From a bacterium (GTDB taxonomy: Bacteria > Desulfobacterota > Binatia > HRBIN30 > CADEER01): 64,000 nt of DNA. The stretch is taken from positions 1-64,000 of the forward strand of contig JAUIGL010000017.1 in NCBI GenBank assembly GCA_030430165.1. Direction: 5' to 3'. Position 1 is the first letter of the stretch. Every line of letters starts with the position of its first letter. Made by a program: the position numbers and the translations under genes. The notes below the pieces were generated by a model. The model ran no database searches. It was not told the origin of the DNA and was given only the letters and a program-made list of their open reading frames with translations. Of the stretch, positions 59,336 to 64,000 are shown one piece after another.

Positions 59336-60865
59336 ATGACAGAACCAAGCTCACCCCCGCAACCCGAGCCTGCGGCCTCGGGCTTGTCGGCCGCGGCCGC
59401 ATTTTCTATTGGTCGGCGTTTGCAATCGGTCGGACCAAATATCGCCGTCTTCGTCGCGTACTTCTTGACCGGTCGGCTGGGGTTGATGCTCCCGTACTAC
59501 GAGGAGCACGTCACGTTGATGTGGGCGCCGACCGCGGTGGCTCTCGCCGCCGTGGTGCTCGCCGGTCCCGTCCTCGCGCCGGGAATCTTCCTCGCGTCGT
59601 TCCTGATCAACGTCGGCGTCGAGCCCGAGCTTCCCGGTCCGGCGGCGCTGATCGCGGCGGGCAACACGTTCGCTCCCGTGGCGGCCGGGATGTTGCTGGT
59701 GCGGACCCGGGATTTCAGACCGCAGCTCGACCGACTGCGCGATGCGCTGTCCTACCTCGAGTTCGGCGTCATCGGCGCTGGGTCGTTCACCGCGACCATC
59801 GGCGTGCTCGTTCTTTGCGCGTTCGGCGCCGCGCCGTGGAGCCACTACTGGACGGTTTGGATGGCGTGGTTCGGCGGCGAGGTGGCCGGGTTGCTGATCG
59901 CCGGCCCGCTGGTTCTGACCTGGCTGTCGACACCGGACACGGTCGAGTGGGAACGCGCCAGCGTCGTCGAGAAGACGGTGCTCGCCGCTCTCACCGTCCT
60001 GTTCTTGGCGGTCGTTCTCGGGGTCGGCAAGGAGATGGTGTCGCTGCCGTATGGCTTCGGTGTTGTCTCCCTCTGGATCTTACTGCGAACCGGCCTGCGC
60101 GAATCGACTCTGGCGATCGCCGTCGTCTCCGGCACTCTGGTGGTCGGCACGGCGCTCGGCGTTGGACCGTTCGTCGCCGCATCGCCGCGCACCGGCATGT
60201 TGTCTCTGTGGATGTTTCTCGCCGCGATCGGCGGTGCCAACATCGTCGTCGCCGGCCTCGTCGCCGAGCGCGAGCGCGCGCTGTCGCACCAGAGTCTCCT
60301 GGTCGCCGAGCTCGACCACCGGGTGAAGAACACCCTGGCGAGCGTGCTCGGGCTGGCCGAGAGGAGTCGCAATGGCTCGGCCGATCTCGATTCGTTCTTC
60401 GATCGCTTCGTCGGCAGAGTTCGCGCGATGTCGCGAACCCACGAGGGCCTGTCGCGTTCGAAGTGGCAACCGATGCAACTGGCGGAGATCGTCAGCACGA
60501 CACTCGAGCCTTTCAAGGCCGCAGGGCACAACCAGCTCGTCGTCTCCGGCGACGACACGACCATCGCCGCCCCCCGAGTCGCGCCGTTCACCATGATCCT
60601 GCACGAGCTGGCGACCAACGCCGCCAAGCACGGTGCCTGGTCGCGCGAGGGTGGCCGCGTCTCGGTCGAGTGGTCGCTGGGCGAGGATGGTGACCTGCGC
60701 TTTCACTGGCGCGAGCGCGGCGTCGCCGGCGGCGCAGCGACGCTGGTCCCCGGAGAAGGTCTGCGATTGATCGAGGGGCTCGCCGGCTACGAGCTGGGCG
60801 GCCGCGCCACCCCCGAGCTCCACGCTGAGGGCTTCGACTGTACGCTGTATCTTCCCGACTTGTAG
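59336..60865 (+). CDS. MASE1-domain sensor histidine kinase of the HWE/HisKA_2 type
   Basis: A 509-residue membrane kinase. Residues 35-300 are eight or so helices of the MASE1 sensory domain (VGPNIAVFVAYFLTGRLGLML, LMWAPTAVALAAVVLAGP, WMAWFGGEVAGLLIAGPLVLTWL; words FLTGRLGLMLPYYEEHVT, WFGGEVAGLLIAGPLVL). The kinase core has the phosphoacceptor His328 in LLVAELDHRVKNTLASVLGL, which is the HWE/HisKA_2 form, the N-box FTMILHELATNAAKHGA, and the HWE-type FHWRERG and LIEGLAGYELGG segments. No receiver is fused and no regulator gene is adjacent, so its partner is encoded elsewhere. Its ATG overlaps the outer start codon of the divergent porin-like gene (CATG), implying a compact shared promoter. 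Confidence 0.92.
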   Translation: MTEPSSPPQPEPAASGLSAAAAFSIGRRLQSVGPNIAVFVAYFLTGRLGLMLPYYEEHVTLMWAPTAVALAAVVLAGPVLAPGIFLASFLINVGVEPELPGPAALIAAGNTFAPVAAGMLLVRTRDFRPQLDRLRDALSYLEFGVIGAGSFTATIGVLVLCAFGAAPWSHYWTVWMAWFGGEVAGLLIAGPLVLTWLSTPDTVEWERASVVEKTVLAALTVLFLAVVLGVGKEMVSLPYGFGVVSLWILLRTGLRESTLAIAVVSGTLVVGTALGVGPFVAASPRTGMLSLWMFLAAIGGANIVVAGLVAERERALSHQSLLVAELDHRVKNTLASVLGLAERSRNGSADLDSFFDRFVGRVRAMSRTHEGLSRSKWQPMQLAEIVSTTLEPFKAAGHNQLVVSGDDTTIAAPRVAPFTMILHELATNAAKHGAWSREGGRVSVEWSLGEDGDLRFHWRERGVAGGAATLVPGEGLRLIEGLAGYELGGRATPELHAEGFDCTLYLPDL

Positions 60866-60940
60866 CCGATCTGGATTGCAGGTTGGCCGAGTTTTAGCCG
60901 CGGATTGGCGCTGATGAGCGCGGATGCTGTTCCGCAGGAC

Positions 60941-61108
60941 TTAGCAGCCCGTTGAAAAAGTAGGCCGGGCTGCAAATGGATCTTTCGCCGCAGCTCCGCG
61001 TTGCCGGATCCTCGACAAAAGCCTCGGCTTTGCCTCCGGTTCGGCGCCTTGATCTGCGACGAAATCTCCCATTTTCGCTCCTGCCCTACTTTTTCAACGG
61101 ACTGTTAG
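60941..61108. mobile_element. MITE-like element with 20-bp terminal inverted repeats
   Basis: The left end CAGCCCGTTGAAAAAGTAGG (60945-60964) and the right end CCTACTTTTTCAACGGACTG (61085-61104) are inverted repeats with 19 of 20 matches, and the match extends outward as TAG(C/A)... to about 60941 and 61108. The 120-bp interior has no open frame and includes further palindromic words (GCCTCGGCTTTGCCTCCGGTTCGGC). The size and structure fit a miniature inverted-repeat transposable element. The right end is flush with the stop codon of the minus-strand gene 61109-61552. An iterated CGCGGAT/GATG repeat lies just left (60897-60926). Confidence 0.7.
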
Positions 61109-61552
61109 CTATCGGTCGACCGCGGTTTCGTGGAGGTGGAGCCAGAGCGGGCGATCGGAATCCGGCCGCAGCTCAAGGAGGACGGTGGTGACGCGGTCGT
61201 TGTCTGCGGGGATGGTGTTCTTGGCTCCGGTTTGCGACTCGCGGTAGGTGGCGAGAATGAGCCGGCCCTCGTCGAACACTCCCTGCACCGCGCAGTCGGA
61301 AATCGTGATGTCGAAGGCCGGATTGGCGCCGTGCGCGCCGCGGATTCCGTCGAGCAGCTGGTGCTTGGTGAGCGCCCGGCCCGAAGGTTGGATGTTGATC
61401 AGATCATCCGCCATCGACGCCCCGAGCTGGCGCTCGAATTCGTCACTCGAGCCAGCAACAGCACCGCGAAACCACGTCGCGATGAACCCGTGAACACGCT
61501 CGATCTCGTTCCGAACGATTTCGAGCAACCTCTTGTCCTCTCGCTCCAGCAT
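61109..61552 (-). CDS. SnoaL/DUF4440-like NTF2-fold protein
   Basis: A 147-residue protein with the look of an NTF2-like fold (DUF4440 or SnoaL type): an N-terminal helix pair (REDKRLLEIVRNEIERVHGF, ATWFRGAVAG), a long LGASMADDLINIQPSGRALTKHQLLDGIRGAHG segment (words ADDLINIQPSGRALTKHQL) and beta strands (FDITISDCAVQGVFDEGRLI, TTVLLELRPDSDRPLWLHLHETA) ending in LHLHETA. Such proteins bind or turn over small molecules; no catalytic residues can be assigned. ATG 61552 was chosen, as the family motif begins there; an in-frame ATG at 61624 would add 24 residues. The stop lies at the edge of the MITE-like element, so insertion may have shaped the C-terminus. Confidence 0.7.
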   Translation of the reverse strand: MLEREDKRLLEIVRNEIERVHGFIATWFRGAVAGSSDEFERQLGASMADDLINIQPSGRALTKHQLLDGIRGAHGANPAFDITISDCAVQGVFDEGRLILATYRESQTGAKNTIPADNDRVTTVLLELRPDSDRPLWLHLHETAVDR

Positions 61553-61624
61553 TGATTCCGTCGGCTCCTCTCCCAGTGTGCAACCGGTGAACTGGGTTGA
61601 ATCACCATAGTTCTTCGGAGCCAA

Positions 61625-61947
61625 GCCCGGGCTAAGATGGGCCGACGCTGGCTCGAGATGGTTCGTTACGGGCCCGATGCTGCGCTCCCGGTCACCCGTG
61701 ACCAGCGTTCATCCGTGTCAATCAGCGGCTTGGTTGTTTGCCAGAAGCCCCTACGCCCGCCCGACTCGATTCACTCGTCCATTCATCAGTCCAGCGGGCG
61801 CAGTTGTCGTGGATGTTGCCGGTACGAGGAAATACCTACGCACAATTCGCAACTTACGTGACCCGTTGTGGCTGGAGTAGGTAGGTCCCCCAGATGCTGA
61901 ATGACGTTCTTTCTCAGGTGATCAGAACAAGAAGGGGGACTTTTTCG
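61625..61947. other. Intergenic region with repeat remnants, no gene seen
   Basis: The 320 bp before the secreted-protein gene are less GC-rich than the rest and contain a GTTCATCCGTGTCAATCAG word related to the repeats at 15700-15806. No convincing open frame, RNA gene or strong promoter was recognised. AGAAGGGGGACTTTTTCG just before 61948 provides the ribosome-binding site of the next gene. Confidence 0.5.
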
Positions 61948-63078
61948 ATGAGAAGTGATCTACGAGGCTATTCAGATAGTGGTCTACTGAGGCGTGGGCG
62001 TAGCTTGCAGGCCGGCGCCGCAGTGATCGGGGCGACGTTGCTGTTCGCCACCGGCTCGGCACGCGCCCTCACGACGATGACGATGGACGATCTGCCGACG
62101 CAGCCAGTCGACGGACTGTCCCACCTCGGCGTGACGTTCAGTTACACCGAGTCCGGGTCGCCAAGTACCGATGCCGTGTACAACTCGCCGACCGGCCCGG
62201 TCACCACCACCCACACGACTGACCCTTCGTTGCATGGAGACACGGTGGGCGTCCTGCAGATCGACTTCGACAACCCGACCTCGGTTCTCGAGATGGGCTT
62301 TGCGGTCAGCGTGACCACCAGTGAAATTGAGGCGGTAGCTGTGGAGCTGTTCGATCCGGCATTGAACTCGCTCGGTACGACCTACATCAATGTCGACCCC
62401 GGATCGTTCGCCTTTGCGTCGGGGCTCTTCGAGAACACTTCGGGAGCGTGCGTGCGCCGGGCCATCGTCACCTTCGACTCGTTCGGCGACGCCTTCGTCA
62501 TGGACAATCTGACGTACGAAGAAGCGGCCCCGTGCGGCTGCAGCCTGACTCCGTCGGCATGTGTCACCGGGTTCGCGAAAGGGCAGCTCCTGGTCAACGA
62601 GAAGAAGGAAGGCAACGAGAAGCTGACCGCCAAGTTCCTCAAGGGGCCGCTTCTCCTGCAGTCCGACTTCGGCAATCCGGTCGGCGGTTCGACGAGCTAC
62701 CAGCTTTGCGTTTACGACGAGGCGGGTGATCTGGTCGGTGACCTGTCCGTCGACCGCGCCGGCGACACCTGCAGCGGCAAAGACTGCTGGAAGGCCGTCG
62801 GCGGCGCCCCGCCCGACGGCAAGGGATTCAAGTACAAGGACAAAGCGCTGGCCGACGACGGGGCCCTGTTGATCAACGTCAAGGGAGGCAGCCCGGGCAG
62901 ATCGAAAGCCATCTTCAAGGCCAAGAACAAGTCCGGCACGATGCCGACCGGGATCGCCTCGACGCTCAACGGCTCGGCCTCCGCAACCATCCAGCTCCTG
63001 CCGAGCGACGGCCAGTGCATCTCGGTGACCGTCTCAGACGTCGTCAAAGACGACGGCAACTTCTTCAAAGCGAAGTGA
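61948..63078 (+). CDS. Secreted two-domain protein of unknown function
   Basis: A 376-residue exported protein. The signal segment is LQAGAAVIGATLLFATGSARA (residues about 22-42). Residues 43-195 form a beta-sandwich like those of PEP-CTERM and extracellular carbohydrate-binding proteins (MTMDDLPTQPVDGLSHLGVTF, DSFGDAFVMDNLTYE), but no sorting tail follows. A short Cys cluster (APCGCSLTPSACVTG) links to a C-terminal domain of about 170 residues, Gly/Lys-rich (GNEKLTAKFLKGPLLLQSDFG, TSYQLCVYDEAGDLVGDLSVD, KGFKYKDKALADDGALLINV, GRSKAIFKAKNKSG). This domain is repeatedly found at the end of secreted proteins in deltaproteobacterial and Binatota-like genomes, from general recollection; I know no assigned function. 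A 9-bp hairpin follows the stop. Confidence 0.75.
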   Translation: MRSDLRGYSDSGLLRRGRSLQAGAAVIGATLLFATGSARALTTMTMDDLPTQPVDGLSHLGVTFSYTESGSPSTDAVYNSPTGPVTTTHTTDPSLHGDTVGVLQIDFDNPTSVLEMGFAVSVTTSEIEAVAVELFDPALNSLGTTYINVDPGSFAFASGLFENTSGACVRRAIVTFDSFGDAFVMDNLTYEEAAPCGCSLTPSACVTGFAKGQLLVNEKKEGNEKLTAKFLKGPLLLQSDFGNPVGGSTSYQLCVYDEAGDLVGDLSVDRAGDTCSGKDCWKAVGGAPPDGKGFKYKDKALADDGALLINVKGGSPGRSKAIFKAKNKSGTMPTGIASTLNGSASATIQLLPSDGQCISVTVSDVVKDDGNFFKAK

Positions 63079-63086
63079 TCATCGTG

Positions 63087-63113
63087 GCGGGGGCCAGGCA
63101 ACTCGGCCCCCGC
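63087..63113 (+). terminator. Hairpin terminator after the secreted-protein gene
   Basis: A perfect 9-bp stem GCGGGGGCC / GGCCCCCGC with a 9-nt loop begins 8 bp after the stop. It has no T-run. Downstream, AACCAAGG is iterated three times (63121-63150) before GGTCGGACCAAGCTATGCTA, a non-coding stretch that marks the change to the putative mobile element. Confidence 0.6.
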
Positions 63114-63244
63114 GCGAGAAAACCAAGGAACCAAGGGCAAGGAACCAAGGGGTCGGACCAAGCTATGCTACTGAAACTAAACGACTTGATGCGCGGCAGC
63201 CCGGCGCCGAAGTTTCGAGTGGTGAAGAGAAGTTTGAGGGGCTC

Positions 63245-63433
63245 CTGACGGAGCGGGATGTGGCGGTTCTTCTGCGGGTTGCTCCGGCGACCCTTCGAAA
63301 GTGGCGGTGGTCAGGTGACGGGCCGACGTTCCTAAAACTAGGGCGTGCGATTAGGTACGAACGGTCTGCGGTGCGAGATTTTGTCGAGCAAGCGAGCCGC
63401 AGAAGCACCAGTGACCCCGGAGCCTTGCCATGA
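63245..63433 (+). CDS. Excisionase-like HTH protein (helix-turn-helix 17 type), start uncertain
   Basis: A 62-residue product, if translated from the CTG at 63245, reads LTERDVAVLLRVAPATLRKW and RWSGDGPTFLKLGRAIRYER followed by SAVRDFVEQASRR: the compact MerR/excisionase-type winged helix that integrative elements use for excision and plasmids for regulation. There is no ATG, GTG or TTG in frame before the conserved start of the domain; the CTG follows GAGGGGCTC, a plausible ribosome-binding site, so a CTG start is proposed. Otherwise a frameshift removed the beginning. The stop codon overlaps the ATG of the primase-like gene (ATGA), as in mobile-element modules. Confidence 0.65.
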   Translation: MTERDVAVLLRVAPATLRKWRWSGDGPTFLKLGRAIRYERSAVRDFVEQASRRSTSDPGALP

Positions 63434-64000
63434 GCCCGGGCGCGATCCAGGACCTTGCCAAGGTCGCAGAGATCATTGTCGGGAATGGAGTTACGGAGAT
63501 CCGAGCGCTCGACGGGCGATTGGTGCGCTCGGGGTACTTCGACAATCCCGATGCGTTTGTGGAAGCGGCCGTAGAGGCCGACGCGCGCGAACCCACCGGC
63601 GTCCACTTCACTCTCAACGAACTGCACCCGGCCCTCATGGCACGCTCCGACAACCGCATTGTTGATCGACCGCCACATACAACGTCCGATGCGGATGTTC
63701 GTCGCTACCGGTGGCTCTATATCGACTGCGATCCGGTGCGGCCGTCTGGTATCAGCTCAACGGACGCGGAGCATGAGGCGGCAATCGAGCGGGCGAGAAA
63801 GATCGCGGCATGGCTTGAGGCTTTTGGCTGGCCGACAAATGCGTTTGTGGTTGCTGACAGTGGCAACGGTGCTCACCTCCTCGTACGCATCGACCTCCCC
63901 GCGGACGCCGACGGGCGAAGATTGGTCAGCGGCTGTCTCGATGCGATTTCGTTGGTCTGGACCGACTCCGCTGTCGTGATTAACACCAGCGTCGCCAATC
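63430..64000 (+). CDS. Archaeo-eukaryotic-type primase (PrimPol-like) of a mobile element, 3' truncated
   Basis: The first 190 residues of a protein that runs off the right edge. RYRWLYIDCDPVRPSGISSTD contains the hhhDxD motif of archaeo-eukaryotic primases (Asp99, Asp101), and VVADSGNGAHLLVRIDLP supplies the SxxxxH-like second motif (His149); AVVINTSVAN begins the third region. The words DCDPVRPSGIS and DSGNGAHLL are characteristic of replication proteins carried by prophage-like and plasmid-like elements, often with a helicase C-terminal part that would lie beyond the window. It overlaps the excisionase-like gene by 4 bp. Codon use here has more A/T third positions (att, gtt, aga, aca) than the neighbouring core genes, as expected for acquired DNA. 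Confidence 0.8.
   Translation, partial: MSPGAIQDLAKVAEIIVGNGVTEIRALDGRLVRSGYFDNPDAFVEAAVEADAREPTGVHFTLNELHPALMARSDNRIVDRPPHTTSDADVRRYRWLYIDCDPVRPSGISSTDAEHEAAIERARKIAAWLEAFGWPTNAFVVADSGNGAHLLVRIDLPADADGRRLVSGCLDAISLVWTDSAVVINTSVAN

Noticed and set aside
58540-60693. Plus-strand open frame of about 700 codons crossing the frameshifted porin and the kinase.
   Set aside because: It is out of frame with the kinase and antisense to the porin, both of which have clear family features.
63165-63248. 27-codon frame MLLKLNDLMRGSPAPK in front of the HTH gene as an independent gene.
   Set aside because: Too short and without a family; it is retained only as a possible N-terminal part of a frameshifted HTH gene.

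Overview
The window is GC-rich (by eye about two thirds G+C, with strongly G/C-biased third codon positions) and densely coding, and comes from a Gram-negative bacterium. It encodes a TonB-dependent receptor, three beta-barrel porins, an RND efflux system with an outer-membrane factor, many lipoproteins and an HpnM/HpnN hopanoid-transport pair. The gene mix (sulfotransferases, large winged-helix/ATPase regulators, a secreted protein with a Gly/Lys-rich C-terminal domain, abundant short palindromic intergenic repeats) suggests a deltaproteobacterial or Binatota-like environmental lineage. No rRNA or tRNA is present to anchor this, so the placement is tentative. There is no CRISPR array and no intact insertion sequence.

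Left part (1-9.4 kb): end of a TonB receptor with its terminator, a sulfatase-like exported hydrolase, an MFS permease, then a soluble histidine kinase with a sigma-54 (NtrC-type) response regulator. Close behind on the same strand is a RimK-type glutamate ligase with an extra RCK_C-like domain, followed by a RimB-like retropepsin and an AstE/aspartoacylase-like zinc enzyme. 9.4-20.9 kb: two divergent exported proteins (a hypothetical and an alpha/beta hydrolase), a small heat-shock protein coupled to a Lon-like protease, an amidase, an epoxide hydrolase-sulfotransferase operon, an ArsR regulator divergent from an isoprenylcysteine-methyltransferase-like membrane protein with a clear palindromic operator between them, and a metallo-beta-lactamase-fold protein.

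20.9-33.2 kb: a lipase-like lipoprotein, hpnN-hpnM, a second sulfotransferase, and a sugar-phosphorolysis pair (beta-phosphoglucomutase and GH65 phosphorylase) beside a phosphofructokinase. 33.5-43.8 kb is the most striking block: an exported amidohydrolase, an exported glutaminase, a DcaP-like porin, a second porin, an exported methyltransferase on the other strand, an aspartate ammonia-lyase that carries a signal peptide, a periplasmic asparaginase and a Dcu-type C4-dicarboxylate carrier. Together they predict a periplasmic route Gln to Glu and Asn to Asp to fumarate, with fumarate or aspartate imported by the Dcu carrier. Aspartases are normally cytosolic, so an exported one placed between asparaginase and Dcu genes looks like an undescribed arrangement.

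43.9-58 kb: a three-gene RND efflux operon, a PPK2-type polyphosphate kinase, a SpoIIAA-like protein, a DUF3300-DUF2950 pair, a giant winged-helix/AAA/TPR regulator and a CNNM-type membrane protein. 58-64 kb: a porin gene with a one-base frameshift, divergent from a MASE1/HWE histidine kinase, a 168-bp MITE-like element with 20-bp terminal inverted repeats, a secreted protein, and at the right edge the start of what looks like a mobile element (excisionase-like HTH protein overlapping an archaeo-eukaryotic-type primase that runs out of the window).
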